A stretch of DNA of 64,000 bases from Micromonospora sp. WMMD1102 (GTDB taxonomy: Bacteria; Actinomycetota; Actinomycetes; Mycobacteriales; Micromonosporaceae): NCBI RefSeq assembly GCF_029626265.1, contig NZ_JARUBN010000001.1:6637001-6701000 (forward strand), in the 5' to 3' direction. The notes under the pieces were generated by a model. It searched no databases. It had not been told where the DNA came from and saw nothing but the letters and a program-made list of their open reading frames with translations. Below are positions 1 through 9,145 of this stretch, one piece after another. Position 1 is the first letter of the stretch. Every line of letters begins with the position of its first letter. Both the position numbers and the translations under genes were made by a program.

Positions 1-2
1 GC

Positions 3-803
3 CCGGCCGCCCGGCTCGACCCGGTCGGGCTGGTGCTGAGTACGGCCGGGGTGTTCGCCCTGGTCTGGGGGGTGGTGCACGGGCAGGACCACGGCTGGAC
101 CTCGACCCGGGCGCTGGTCGCCCTGATCGGCGGCGGCGTACTTGTCGTCGGGTTCCTCGGCTGGGAGACCCGGACCCCGGTACCGATGCTGCCACTGCGG
201 CTCTTCCGGTCCCGCGCCTTCAGCGTGGTGAACGTGGTGGCGTTCACCTTCTCGCTCGGCGTCTTCGGCTCGGTCTTCCTGCTCGCCCAGTTCTTCCAGG
301 TGGCGCAGGGGCACAGCCCGCTGGACGCCGGCATCCGGACGATGCCGTGGACCATGGCACCGATGGTGGTCGCCCCGCTGGCCGGGCTGCTGGTCGGCCG
401 GCTCGGCGTGCGCACCCTGGTCGTCGCCGGGCAGGCGATGCTGGCCGTCGCGCTGGGCTGGCTCGCCCTGGCCAGCACCGCCGAGGTCGACTATGCCGTC
501 CTGGTGGTGCCGCTGGCGCTGGCCGGGATCGGCATGGGCCTGACCTTCGCGCCGATGAGCACCGCCACGATGGCCAGTGTGCCCGTCGAGTCCCGGGGAG
601 TCGCCTCCGGCACCAACAACAGCGTCCGGGAACTCGGGGTCGCCGTCGGGGTGGCGGTGCTGGCCTCCGTCTTCGCGGCCAACGGCGCCTACACCAGCCC
701 TGCCTCCTTCGTGCAGGGCCTCACCCCGGCCGTACTCGTCGGCGCGGCCGTCGTCGCCACCGGCGCCCTGGCCGCCCTCCTCCTCCCCCGCAGAGGGCAG
801 TGA
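3..803 (+). CDS. DHA2-family MFS drug exporter, C-terminal part (start outside window)
   Basis: The reading frame is open from the window edge, so the start lies upstream. About 266 residues are visible, with roughly eight hydrophobic segments, which matches helices 7-14 of a 14-helix EmrB/QacA (DHA2) proton antiporter. Typical family patches are the RLDPVG loop before a helix, the LPLRLFRSRAFS segment after the central loop, the region around GLTFAPMSTATMA, and SRGVASGTNNSVRELG before the penultimate helices. Such proteins sit in the cytoplasmic membrane and export lipophilic or cationic compounds; the substrate cannot be read here. It is convergent with the ABC transporter operon that ends about 60 bases downstream. 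Confidence 0.9.
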   Translation, partial: PAARLDPVGLVLSTAGVFALVWGVVHGQDHGWTSTRALVALIGGGVLVVGFLGWETRTPVPMLPLRLFRSRAFSVVNVVAFTFSLGVFGSVFLLAQFFQVAQGHSPLDAGIRTMPWTMAPMVVAPLAGLLVGRLGVRTLVVAGQAMLAVALGWLALASTAEVDYAVLVVPLALAGIGMGLTFAPMSTATMASVPVESRGVASGTNNSVRELGVAVGVAVLASVFAANGAYTSPASFVQGLTPAVLVGAAVVATGALAALLLPRRGQ

Positions 804-861
804 TCACGTGGCGTCCGGCCTGCTCTGCGACAGGCTCTCGGGCAGGCCGGACGCTACGTGG

Positions 862-2076
862 TCATGAAGAGCGGCGAGGGGGGCGGGGGCGGGTGGGTAG
901 GAGGGTGCGGAAGGGGGCTAGGCGGGTGGAGAGGCTGGCCAGGCCGCCGGGGAAGAAGTAGACCGCCAGGATGAAGACGGTGCCGAGCACGAAGAGCGGC
1001 TGGGACAGCGGCCCGCTCAGCACCCCCGGCAGCGAGTCCACCGCCGACGAGGCGCCGAAGGCGGTCAGCCGGTGGTCCAGGTACATGTAGAGCATGCCGC
1101 CGAGCACCGGCCCCCAGCGGGTGCCGGGCCCGCCCAGCACCACCATGACCAGCAGGGACAGGGTCAGCTCGGAGGAGGTGACGTGCGGCGAGGCGCCGCC
1201 GACCAGCAGGCAGTAGATCGCCCCACCGGCGGTGGCGAGCCCGCCGGCCAGGGTGAACGCCAGCAGCTTGAACCGGTACGGGTCGAGCCCGAGCACCCCG
1301 ACCCGCCGCTCGTCGTCGCGCAGCCCGGCGAGTACCCGGCCGGTGGGCGAGCCGGTCACCCGGTGCACCACGAAGACGACCAGGGCGAGATAGGCCAGGG
1401 CCAACCAGTACAGGTTGACGGTGTTGCCGACCCCGACCAGCATCGCCGGCAGCCCCGACACGTCCAGCGAGAGTCCCTCCTCGCCGCCGGTGAGCCCGCC
1501 GAAGTCCCGGGCCACCAGGATCGCACCGACCTGGGCGAACGCCAGGGTCACCATCGCGAACGCGATCCCGGCGGTACGCAGCGCGATCGCCCCGAGCAGC
1601 CCGGCCAGGATGGTGCCGCCGACCAGGGTCAGCAGGGCGGCCTGCCACAGCGGCAGTCCGGCCCGGGTGACCAGGATGTCGGTGCCGTAGACGCCGGCCG
1701 CGAAATAGAGCGCGTGCCCGAAGGAGAGCATGCCGGTCCGGCCGAACAGCAGGTCGTAGCCGGCGGCCAGGCCACCGAAGACCAGGCAGATGGCGAGCAG
1801 TTGCAGCGTCCCCGGCCCGTTCAGCGGCCCGTCGAAGACCCCCGGTACCGAGAGCGTCGAGTACGGCAGGGCCGCGAAGACCAGCAGCACCAGCAGTGGT
1901 GACCAGGTGCGCAGGGCCGACCGCCAGTTCCGGCGGGATGCCGGTGCGGAACCGGCGGCCGGCGGTGCGGTCGGCGGTGCGGTAGGCGGGTCGGCCTCCG
2001 CCGTCACGGCCGCGGCCGACACCCCGGAGCCCGTCTTCAGGCCGGTCATCCCGGTTCCTCCGCTCGGCTCGGTCAT
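862..2076 (-). CDS. livM: Branched-chain amino acid-type ABC transporter permease (LivM family)
   Basis: This is the second membrane subunit of a Liv/Urt-type importer, 404 residues. A proline/alanine-rich N-terminus of about 50 residues is followed by about ten hydrophobic helices. The family hallmark RDDERRVGVLGLDPYRFK followed by AFTLAGGLATAGGAIY is present at about two thirds of the length. The start is ATG at 2076, overlapping the livH stop by four bases (ATGA); a longer open frame upstream is out of the family alignment and was not used. It is the last gene of the operon binding protein-livG-livF-livH-livM. The substrate class could be branched-chain amino acids, amides or another small molecule. 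Confidence 0.92.
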   Translation of the reverse strand: MTEPSGGTGMTGLKTGSGVSAAAVTAEADPPTAPPTAPPAAGSAPASRRNWRSALRTWSPLLVLLVFAALPYSTLSVPGVFDGPLNGPGTLQLLAICLVFGGLAAGYDLLFGRTGMLSFGHALYFAAGVYGTDILVTRAGLPLWQAALLTLVGGTILAGLLGAIALRTAGIAFAMVTLAFAQVGAILVARDFGGLTGGEEGLSLDVSGLPAMLVGVGNTVNLYWLALAYLALVVFVVHRVTGSPTGRVLAGLRDDERRVGVLGLDPYRFKLLAFTLAGGLATAGGAIYCLLVGGASPHVTSSELTLSLLVMVVLGGPGTRWGPVLGGMLYMYLDHRLTAFGASSAVDSLPGVLSGPLSQPLFVLGTVFILAVYFFPGGLASLSTRLAPFRTLLPTRPRPPRRSS

Positions 2077-2963
2077 GTGGTCGCCGCCCTTCCGGCGATG
2101 CCCTGCGGGCGGAGCAGCAGCACGATCGCCAGCAGCGCGACCACGCAGATGTCCCCGGCCCCGGAGGTGCCGTAGTAGTTGACGAACTGCTGGAGCAGGC
2201 CCACCGCGACGGCGGCGTACGCGGACCCGACGACCGAGCCCATCCCGCCGATCACCACCACGATGAAGGCGAAGATCAGCAGTGATCCGCCCTGGCTCGG
2301 CGAGACCGAGCCGAAGTAGACCCCGCCGAGCGCACCGGCCAGCGCGGCAGCCGCCCCGCCGATCGCGAAGACCAGGGTGAACGCCCTCCGCACGTCGATG
2401 CCGAGCGCGGTGACCATCTCCCGGTTCTCCACCCCGGCCCGGATCACCAGGCCGTAGCGGGTGTAGCGGAGAAAGCCGAGCAGCGCGGCCAGCACCAGGG
2501 CGGCGGCGACGACCAGCAGGAGGCCGGAGTTCGGCACCTTGGCGCCGAGGATCGAGGTGACCCGCTGGGTCCAGTCCGGGCGCGGGAACGGTCGCGGGTC
2601 CGCGCCCCAGGTCGCCTGGAGCAGGGCCACCCCGGCCAGCGAGAGCCCGACGGTGACGAGTACCTGCTCGATGGTGCGGGAGTAGAGCGGCCGGATCATC
2701 ACCAGTTCGACGGCCATCCCGACCACCGCACCGGCGACGACGCCGAACGCGACCGCGAGGACGAAGCCGAGCCCGGAGGGGCCGGCACCGGGCAGATTCC
2801 CCGCCGCCCACCAGGTGGCGTACGCCCCGACGGAGAGGAACAGCCCGTGCGCGAAGTTGAGCACGTCGGCCAGCCCGAACACCAGGGAGAGTCCGGAGGC
2901 GACCAGGAAGTAGAGCGCGGCCAGGCCCAGCCCGGTGAGCGTCAGCAGCACGATCGTGCTCAT
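2073..2963 (-). CDS. livH: Branched-chain amino acid-type ABC transporter permease (LivH family)
   Basis: First membrane subunit of the Liv-type importer, 296 residues, the usual LivH length. It opens with the family N-terminus in which a helix runs into LSLVFGLADVLNFAHG, and has the EAA-like cytoplasmic patch RAGVENREMVTALGIDVRRAF before the last helices. The start is ATG at 2963, overlapping the livF stop by four bases; its stop in turn overlaps livM by four bases, so translation is probably coupled through the permease pair. LivH and LivM are expected to form the translocation channel in the cytoplasmic membrane. Confidence 0.93.
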   Translation of the reverse strand: MSTIVLLTLTGLGLAALYFLVASGLSLVFGLADVLNFAHGLFLSVGAYATWWAAGNLPGAGPSGLGFVLAVAFGVVAGAVVGMAVELVMIRPLYSRTIEQVLVTVGLSLAGVALLQATWGADPRPFPRPDWTQRVTSILGAKVPNSGLLLVVAAALVLAALLGFLRYTRYGLVIRAGVENREMVTALGIDVRRAFTLVFAIGGAAAALAGALGGVYFGSVSPSQGGSLLIFAFIVVVIGGMGSVVGSAYAAVAVGLLQQFVNYYGTSGAGDICVVALLAIVLLLRPQGIAGRAATT

Positions 2964-3727
2964 CCGGCCGACACCTCCCGGGCCGTCTCGACCGTCGCGT
3001 GGTCGGCGGCCACGCCGACGCCGAGCAGGGATCTGGTCAACGCCGCCTCCCGGAGCAGGTCGTCGGCGGTGCCGGTGAAGGCGACCCGGCCGGCGGCGAG
3101 CACCACCGCGTCGCGGGCCAGTCGGCGTACCACCGCGAGGTTCTGTTCGACGAGCAGCACCGGCACGGTGGCCGCGACCCGTTCCAGCACCTCGGCCACC
3201 TCGGTGACCACCTTCGGCGCCAGCCCCTTGGTCGGCTCGTCGACAAGCAGCAGCCGGTTGTCGTTGAGCAGCACCCGGCCGATCGCCAGCATCTGCTGCT
3301 GACCGCCGGAGAGCGAGCCGGCCCGCTGCCGGCCGCGCCGCTCCAGCTCCGGGAAGAGTTCGAAGACCCGGTCGTACGCCGGGGTGCTGCCGCGCCGCTC
3401 GGCGAGCCGCAGGTTCTCGCTGACGGTGAGGCCGGCGAAGACGCACCGGTCCTCGGGTACGTAGCCGAGGCCGTCCCGGACCAGCCGGTGGGTCGGCTCG
3501 CCGGTGAGCGACCGCTCGCCCATCCGTACCGTGCCGCGTACCTCGCCGCCGCGCGGGGTGAGCCCGAGGACCGCCCGCAGCGTGGTGGTCTTGCCGACCC
3601 CGTTGCGGCCGAGCAGCACGGTCACCCCGCTCGGCGCGACGGTGAACGAGACGCCCTGCAGGATGTGCAGCCCGGCGATCCGTACCGACAGGTCGGCGAC
3701 GGCGAGGACGGGAGGACTGTCACTCAT
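2960..3727 (-). CDS. livF: ABC transporter ATP-binding protein (LivF family)
   Basis: ATPase subunit of 255 residues. Walker A is GRNGVGKTT, the signature is SLSGGQQQML, and Walker B is LLLVDEPTKGLAP, the last being characteristic of LivF rather than LivG. A C-terminal extension of about 20 residues follows the fold. The start is ATG at 3727, overlapping the livG stop by four bases, and the stop overlaps livH by four bases. It would work as a heterodimer with the LivG protein on the cytoplasmic face of the LivHM channel. Confidence 0.94.
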   Translation of the reverse strand: MSDSPPVLAVADLSVRIAGLHILQGVSFTVAPSGVTVLLGRNGVGKTTTLRAVLGLTPRGGEVRGTVRMGERSLTGEPTHRLVRDGLGYVPEDRCVFAGLTVSENLRLAERRGSTPAYDRVFELFPELERRGRQRAGSLSGGQQQMLAIGRVLLNDNRLLLVDEPTKGLAPKVVTEVAEVLERVAATVPVLLVEQNLAVVRRLARDAVVLAAGRVAFTGTADDLLREAALTRSLLGVGVAADHATVETAREVSAG

Positions 3728-4467
3728 ATCGACTCACCTAGGTACGCCTCCTGCACCACCGGGTTGGCCATCACGGTCGCCGGGACGTCGCAGGCGAGCA
3801 GCGCGCCGTGGTGCATCACCGCGATCCGGTCGGCGAGCCCGAGGATCACGTCCATGTGGTGTTCCACCATGAGTACGGCCCGGCCACTGTCGCCGGTCAA
3901 CGACCGGATCACCTCGACCAGCTCCGGTACGTCCTCCGCGCTCACCCCGGCCATCGGCTCGTCGAGCAGCATCACCCTCGGCTCGCCGGCCAGCAGCAGC
4001 GCGATCTCGAGCTTCCGCTTCTCGCCGTGTGCGAGGGTGCCGGCCAGCGCCTCGGCCCGGTGGGCCAGGCCGACCCGGTCCAGTGCCGTGTCGGCGGCGG
4101 CCACCACCTCCCGGTCGGCGGCCGCCCGCCGCCACAGCTTCATCGAGCCGCCCCGGTGTGCCTGCACGGCCAGCCGGACGTTCTCCCGCACGCTCAGCGA
4201 GCCGAAGACCGAGGAGGCCTGGAAGGTCCGGCCCAGTCCCCGCCGGGCCCGCTGGTACGGCGGCAGTGCGCCGATGTCCGTACCGTCCAGCAAAACCTGG
4301 CCGGCGGTCGGCCGGCGCAGCCCGGAGACCAGGTTGAACAGCGAGGTCTTGCCGGCGCCGTTCGGGCCGATCACGCCGAGGAACTCCCCGGGTGCCAGCT
4401 CCAGGTCGACGCCGTCGACGATGGCGACCTCGCCGATCCGCCAGGTCAGGTCGCGGGTGGCGAGCAC
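3724..4467 (-). CDS. livG: ABC transporter ATP-binding protein (LivG family)
   Basis: ATPase subunit of 247 residues starting at GTG. Walker A is GPNGAGKTS, the signature region reads LAHGEKRKLEIALLL, and Walker B is VMLLDEPMAGVS, the LivG-type form. The H-loop is MVEHHMDVI. The gene begins three bases after the stop of the substrate-binding protein gene and overlaps livF by four bases, consistent with a single operon read leftward. Its partner is LivF. Confidence 0.94.
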   Translation of the reverse strand: MLATRDLTWRIGEVAIVDGVDLELAPGEFLGVIGPNGAGKTSLFNLVSGLRRPTAGQVLLDGTDIGALPPYQRARRGLGRTFQASSVFGSLSVRENVRLAVQAHRGGSMKLWRRAAADREVVAAADTALDRVGLAHRAEALAGTLAHGEKRKLEIALLLAGEPRVMLLDEPMAGVSAEDVPELVEVIRSLTGDSGRAVLMVEHHMDVILGLADRIAVMHHGALLACDVPATVMANPVVQEAYLGESI

Positions 4468-4470
4468 ACC

Positions 4471-5680
4471 TCAGCCCTTCATCGCCACGGCCGGCGGCGC
4501 CGTCTCGTCCGGGGTGAGCACCTTCGGCGACTCCGCCTTCATCGCGTCGCCGGTGCCGCTCAGCCTGGCCTGGAACATCGGCTGGAGCAGCGCGTGGTCC
4601 TCGGCCCGGACCGTCATCCTGCCCTTGACGCCGTCGAAGCTCCAGCCCTCCAGCGCGGTGACCATCTTGTCGACGTCGTCGCCGCCCTCCTGGACCGCGC
4701 GGACGATCATCTGGGCGGCGGCGAAGCCGTCCGGGTGGAACAGGTCCAGCGTCCCGCCGGGTACGGCCTGCTTGGCGGCCTGCGCGGCCGGGTTGTCGGC
4801 GGCGCCGTCGAAGAAGTGCGACAGGAAGGAGATCTTGGTGCCGGCCGCCCCGAAGGTCGGCCAGGAGGCCCGGATGTCCAGCCCGGTGACCACGGTGGTG
4901 GAGCCGAGCACGCCCTGCTGGTCCAGGGTCTGCCACATCGCCGGGGCGGTGGTGCCGGCCCAGGCGACGAAGAGCAGGTCCGGCCTGGCCGCGGTCAGCT
5001 GGCTGGCGAACGGGGGTGAAGTCGGTGGCGCTGGCCGGGGCGAGCACGCTGCTCACCGTGGCACCGGCGCCGCCGATGACCGCCTTGACGGCCGCCTCGT
5101 TGCTCTTGCCGAACGCGCTGTCCTGGGCGAAGACCACGACCTTCTTGCCGGCCGCGTCGCCGATGAAGGACTTCGCGGTCATCACGTCCTGGTACGACTG
5201 CCGCCCGGACCGGAAGGTGTACTTGTTCACCCCGGTCGCGCCGTCGGTGGCGGCCGGCCCGGAGACGAAGAGCACCTTGTTCTGCGCGGCGATCGGGGCG
5301 ACCTGGAGGGCGACGCCGGAGGCGGTGGAACCGGCGAGGATCTTGTGGCCCTTGCCGATCAGGTCCTTCGCCGCCGAGACCGCCTTGGCGGGGTCGCCCG
5401 CGTCGTCGACCTCGGTCACCTCGACCGGACGGTCGCCGATCTTGTTGCTGCCCTCGGTGGCGTACGCCAGCCCGGCCCGGAAACCTTCGATGTACTGCTT
5501 GCCATAGCTGGCCAACGCCCCGGACTGGGAGTAGACCAGACCGACCCTTACCGGCGCGGCGCCCTCGCCACCCCCGTCCGCGGTCTCCTGCGGGCTGCCG
5601 CAGGCGGTGCCGGCAAGCGCCCCGACCAGCAGCGTGGCGGCGGTGACCAGTACCCGCCGTGTCGTCCGGACCGTCATCAT
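4471..5680 (-). pseudogene. ABC transporter substrate-binding protein (Liv type), one-base frameshift
   Basis: Encodes a periplasmic-binding fold type I protein for the adjacent Liv operon. From the ATG at 5680 the frame gives a signal/lipobox-like N-terminus ending GALAGTACGS, then VGLVYSQSGALASYGKQYIEG and family sequence to ...SATDFTP. There the frame breaks: the + strand has five G at 5012-5016, and removing one base restores FASQLTAARPDLLFVAWAG and the C-terminal half down to the stop at 4471. Total length is 3n+1, exactly one extra base. GGAG lies just before the start. Either this is a sequencing or assembly slip in a homopolymer, in which case the gene is intact (about 402 residues), or the importer has lost its receptor. 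The rest of the operon looks intact. Confidence 0.85.
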
Positions 5681-5822
5681 CGCTCCACGTGAGGGTGAAG
5701 TGGAAGAGCATCGTCGGCTCACGGTAGAAGTGACGTCAGGCACGTACTATGTGGCGCGGACCCATAAGTAGCCGCCGGCGGATGGTCGGCGGAGCCAGGC
5801 ACGGTCCCGGCCCGATGCCCCG

Positions 5823-6425
5823 TCAAACGGTGGGGAGGACCAGCGTCAGGTGGGCGTCCAGGGCCCTCAGGGCGTTCTCCGGTGTGGTTTGCGCGGTCAG
5901 CAGGTACGTGCCCAGCCCTTCGGTGACCGCCAGCAGGCCGGCCGCTGCCGCGTCCGGGTCGATGTCTGCGCGCGCCCCGTCAGTCGTGCGCACCCTGCGG
6001 ATCTGGTCGGCGAGATGGGCGACCAGCTGCGACGTGTCCCGGCGCAGTGACGCGCCCGCCTCGGGGCGCAGCGCCGCGTAGGCGAGGAACGCGAGCGCCA
6101 CCAGGCCGTCGGCGCGGCTGGCGTCGTCGAGCGGGAGGAGCCCGGCCAGTACCGCACGGAGGAAGTCGCGCGGTGCGGGGTCCGGCCCCAGCCGGCTGAC
6201 CGCCTCGGTGATGCGGGCCTCGTTGCGCTCCCGCACGACGCCGAGCGCGAACTGCATCATCTCGTCCTTGGTGCGGAAGTAGTGCTGCACCATGCCCGAC
6301 GTGACGCCCGCCTCGGTGGCCACGTGTCGCAGGCTGACGCCTTCGAAGCCGTGGCGGACCGCGACGCGCAGCAGGGCATCGGCGATGAGCCTGCGCCGTT
6401 CGTGATGGTCGACCATCTTCGGCAT
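5823..6425 (-). CDS. TetR/AcrR-family transcriptional regulator
   Basis: A 200-residue one-domain repressor. The N-terminal helix-turn-helix is clear (residues about 25-46: VSLRHVATEAGVTSGMVQHY followed by FRTKDEMM), and the C-terminal ligand domain resembles the BetI-like type. The ATG at 6425 is followed upstream by an unusually AT-rich stretch with direct and inverted repeats, probably its own operator. The regulated target would normally be a divergent gene, but only a short open frame and a small membrane protein lie on that side. The ligand cannot be deduced. Confidence 0.92.
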   Translation of the reverse strand: MPKMVDHHERRRLIADALLRVAVRHGFEGVSLRHVATEAGVTSGMVQHYFRTKDEMMQFALGVVRERNEARITEAVSRLGPDPAPRDFLRAVLAGLLPLDDASRADGLVALAFLAYAALRPEAGASLRRDTSQLVAHLADQIRRVRTTDGARADIDPDAAAAGLLAVTEGLGTYLLTAQTTPENALRALDAHLTLVLPTV

Positions 6426-6434
6426 GACCCCATG

Positions 6435-6480
6435 ATTTCACATTGCAGTTGAAATGAAATAGCGTTACATTGCAGTCGCA
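6435..6480. promoter_or_regulatory. Putative TetR operator: repeated CATTGCAGT motifs
   Basis: An AT-rich island in a very GC-rich window. The nonamer CATTGCAGT occurs at 6441-6449 and again at 6468-6476, 27 bases apart (nearly three helical turns). The first copy is also the centre of an inverted repeat, ATTTCA at 6435-6440 and TGAAAT at 6450-6455. The position directly upstream of the TetR gene start at 6425 suggests autoregulation. The operator role is inferred from position and symmetry only. Confidence 0.5.
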
Positions 6481-6590
6481 ACACAAAGCGCGCTGGAGGG
6501 ATGATGATCGAGGCACGTGGTGGGCGACGCCATGCGCGGGCTGGCGGTGGGCGCCCCGCTGGCGCTGGTCGGGTACCGCCGGAGCACCCG

Positions 6591-7214
6591 ATGAGGCTGG
6601 CGCGTACGGCCACCGCGTACGAGGCGGCGATGTGGAGCAGCCTGTTCCGCTGGGTCCTGCGCCGGCCGCCGTCGTACCCACCGGGCACCCGGACGTTCGG
6701 CTATCTGGGGGCGGTCAAGCCGATCCTCATCACTTTCATCGTGCTGTCCGCTGTGGAGGTTCCCATCTTCGACCTCATCGTGAGCCGGCTGGTGCCGTGG
6801 TCACCGGCGCGGTGGATCGTGCTCGGGCTCGGCGTCTACGGCCTGATCTGGATGCTCGGTCTCTTCGCGATGCTGCGACTGCATCCGCACGAGCTGGGTG
6901 ACACCGGCATCCGGATACGCAACGGGATCGGTGTGGACGTGACGATCCCGTGGACGGACATCGCGGCCGTACACGGGCGGTACCGGTCGCTGCCGTCGAG
7001 CAGGGCCGTGCAGGTCGAGCAGGACAGCGACGGGCCGGTCGTCAACCTGGGTACGGGTGGGCAGACGAGTGTCGACATCACCCTGCGCGAACCATCCTCG
7101 TTGGACCTGCCGAAGGGGCCGAGCGGACCGACGACCCGGGTCCGCCTGTACGCGGACGACAGGGACGCCTTCGTAGCATCCGCTTCCGAACACCTGGCGG
7201 CGCTCACCCGTTGA
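6591..7214 (+). CDS. Small membrane protein with C-terminal PH-like region, function unknown
   Basis: I do not recognise a named family. The 207-residue product has two strong membrane helices (about residues 45-70 and 80-105) followed by a soluble C-terminal half with alternating strands (GDTGIRIRNGIGVDVTIPWTDIAAV), which looks like the bacterial PH-type domains that follow two helices in many actinobacterial membrane proteins. The ATG at 6591 is preceded by GGAG at a good distance; it overlaps the TGA of a short upstream frame (CGATGA), hinting at coupling to a gene remnant. Longer upstream starts near 6501 have no family support. Confidence 0.7.
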   Translation: MRLARTATAYEAAMWSSLFRWVLRRPPSYPPGTRTFGYLGAVKPILITFIVLSAVEVPIFDLIVSRLVPWSPARWIVLGLGVYGLIWMLGLFAMLRLHPHELGDTGIRIRNGIGVDVTIPWTDIAAVHGRYRSLPSSRAVQVEQDSDGPVVNLGTGGQTSVDITLREPSSLDLPKGPSGPTTRVRLYADDRDAFVASASEHLAALTR

Positions 7215-7274
7215 GGGGGTGCCGACGGCGACACCGCGCCAGCGTCGAAGGGCGGGAGGGCGGCTGGCCTTGGG

Positions 7275-9020
7275 CTAGCCCGGCTTCGGACCCCTGCCCT
7301 CGGCCGGCTTTCCCGGACCCGTGCCCTTCGGCGCCTTCTCCCTCGGCGCCTTCTCCTTCGGCGCCGCGCCCTTGGCCGGCTTGCCGCCGGGGCCGGTGCG
7401 CCGCGGGTCGGCCGGCGCAGCGGGCTGGTCCGGCGCGGTCGCCGGTGCCACCGCCCCGATCGGGTCACCGGCCGCCGTACCACCGGTCTCGCCGGGGACG
7501 CTGGAGACCCGGGCCGCGCAGGCGTGTTCGCCGAGCCGGAACTCGACTGGCAGCGGGTTGCTGCCGGCGTGCTCGCCGACCAGCCCGAACCGGACGGCCC
7601 CGCCGGCCGGCAGGGTCGACCCGGCGCCGTCGGCGGGCCGGAGCAGCACGTCCTGGCCCTGCTGGCGGGACTCCGGCGACGGCTCGCGGGTGAGCACCTG
7701 CTCGGCCGGGAAGGCGAACCGCAGGGTCCAGTCCCGTACCGCCCTGGCGCCAAGGTTGGTGACCGTGAGTTCGGCCTGGAACGAGCGGCCGGTGTCCGCT
7801 TGGAGTACGTAGTCGACCCGGCACGTCGAGGTGCCACCCATCGCCAGGTTCGTCGGCGTCTCCGCCCCGCCGGCCGGTGCGGAGCCGCCGCCGGCACCCG
7901 CCCAGACCGCACCGCTGACCGCCAGCAGGCCGACCCCGACCGCCGCGACCCGGATCCGGTTGCCGAGCCGCGTCGTGGGCCGGCCGAGCCAGGCCGGCGG
8001 CCAGCCCCGCCGGGCGGGCAGCGGCAGCGGGTCGGTCACCGGGCGGGGCAGCATCGCGGTCTCGCCGTGCGCCGACACCGCCGGACGGGCCTCGGCCGGC
8101 TCCGCATCGTCCGGGCCGGCCGGCTGTGACGGCGCGGCGAGCACCGTACCGGCGGTTACCGGCAGCACCACCCCGGCCGCCCGGGCCAGGGTACGGGCCA
8201 GTTCGCCGCTCTGCGGCCGCTCCTCCGGCGCCTTCGCCAGGCACCGGGTGACGAGTTCCGCCACCTCGTCCGGCAGCCCGGACACCGGTGGCATCGGCGC
8301 CGGCTCGGCGTAGAGGTGCGCCCGCAGCGTCTGGGTACGCGTCGACGTCCGCCACGGCATCCGGCCGGTCAGCGCCCGGTAGAGCAGCAGGCCGAGGGCG
8401 TACACGTCGGTGGCGGGGCAGACGTCGCCCTGGGCGAGCCGCTCCGGGGCGACGTACGCGGGCGTGCCGTAGAGCCCGCCCTCGTCGCCGTCCCGCTCGC
8501 CGACCAGCGCCGAGATGCCGAAGTCGAGGACCTTGGCACCCATCGGGGTCAGCATCACGTTTCCGGGGGTGATGTCGCGGTGCACCACACCCCGGGCGTG
8601 CGCGGCGGCCAGCGCGGCGGCGACCTGGGCGCCGAGCACCACGCCCTGCCACCAGGGCAGCGGGCCCTCCCGGTCCAGCCAGCTCGCCAGCGTCTCGCCG
8701 TCGACCAACTCCATCACCACGTACGGCACGGTCCGGCCGGACCGGACCGACTCGCCGTAGTCGTAGACGCCGGTGATGTGCGGGTGGCAGAGCCGGGCGG
8801 CGGCTCGGGCCTCGGTGCGGAGCTGGTGCCGGAACGCCCGGTCGGTGGTCAGCTTCGGGGCGAGCATCTTCACCGCCACCGGCCGGCCCAGCACCTCGTC
8901 GTGGCCACGCCAGACCACTGACATGCCGCCCTCGCCGAGTTCCTCGATCAGCCGGTAGCGGGCACCGACCAGTTCCGTGCCGTACCGCTGTGCTCCGCCC
9001 CACCAGCCCTGCCCGGTCAT
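7275..9020 (-). CDS. Receptor-like Ser/Thr protein kinase with extracellular CBM2-like domain
   Basis: A Hanks-type kinase of 581 residues. Residues 20-280 are the kinase domain: glycine loop GEGGMSVVWRG, catalytic lysine 51 in AVKML, HRD at 147-149, DFG at 167-169, and APE in YVAPERL. A proline/alanine linker follows, then one membrane helix (about VAAVGVGLLAVSGAVWAG). The outside part starts at CRVDYVLQADTGRSF and resembles a CBM2-type beta sandwich: two cysteines bracket it, with WTLRFAFP and FGLVGEHAG-like blocks. A Lys/Pro-rich tail ends the protein. The start is ATG at 9020, with AAAGAGA upstream. The sensor domain suggests a polysaccharide or cell-wall ligand, which is inference. Confidence 0.92.
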   Translation of the reverse strand: MTGQGWWGGAQRYGTELVGARYRLIEELGEGGMSVVWRGHDEVLGRPVAVKMLAPKLTTDRAFRHQLRTEARAAARLCHPHITGVYDYGESVRSGRTVPYVVMELVDGETLASWLDREGPLPWWQGVVLGAQVAAALAAAHARGVVHRDITPGNVMLTPMGAKVLDFGISALVGERDGDEGGLYGTPAYVAPERLAQGDVCPATDVYALGLLLYRALTGRMPWRTSTRTQTLRAHLYAEPAPMPPVSGLPDEVAELVTRCLAKAPEERPQSGELARTLARAAGVVLPVTAGTVLAAPSQPAGPDDAEPAEARPAVSAHGETAMLPRPVTDPLPLPARRGWPPAWLGRPTTRLGNRIRVAAVGVGLLAVSGAVWAGAGGGSAPAGGAETPTNLAMGGTSTCRVDYVLQADTGRSFQAELTVTNLGARAVRDWTLRFAFPAEQVLTREPSPESRQQGQDVLLRPADGAGSTLPAGGAVRFGLVGEHAGSNPLPVEFRLGEHACAARVSSVPGETGGTAAGDPIGAVAPATAPDQPAAPADPRRTGPGGKPAKGAAPKEKAPREKAPKGTGPGKPAEGRGPKPG

Positions 9021-9145
9021 GGAGATCTCTTTGCCGGTGCCGCACTGGATTACACCTGTCGGAGGCGATTCTTCTCGGATCGGTCGCCGGACACCGGCCC
9101 CGGCCGCTCCTCCGCCGACCCCGGGGCGATGGCTCAGGCGATGGC

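Noticed and set aside
2077..2811. Long open minus-strand frame upstream of the LivM start
   Set aside because: It is the shadow of livH in another frame; its sequence is Arg/Gly-rich and matches no permease. The start at 2076 overlaps livH in the standard ATGA way.
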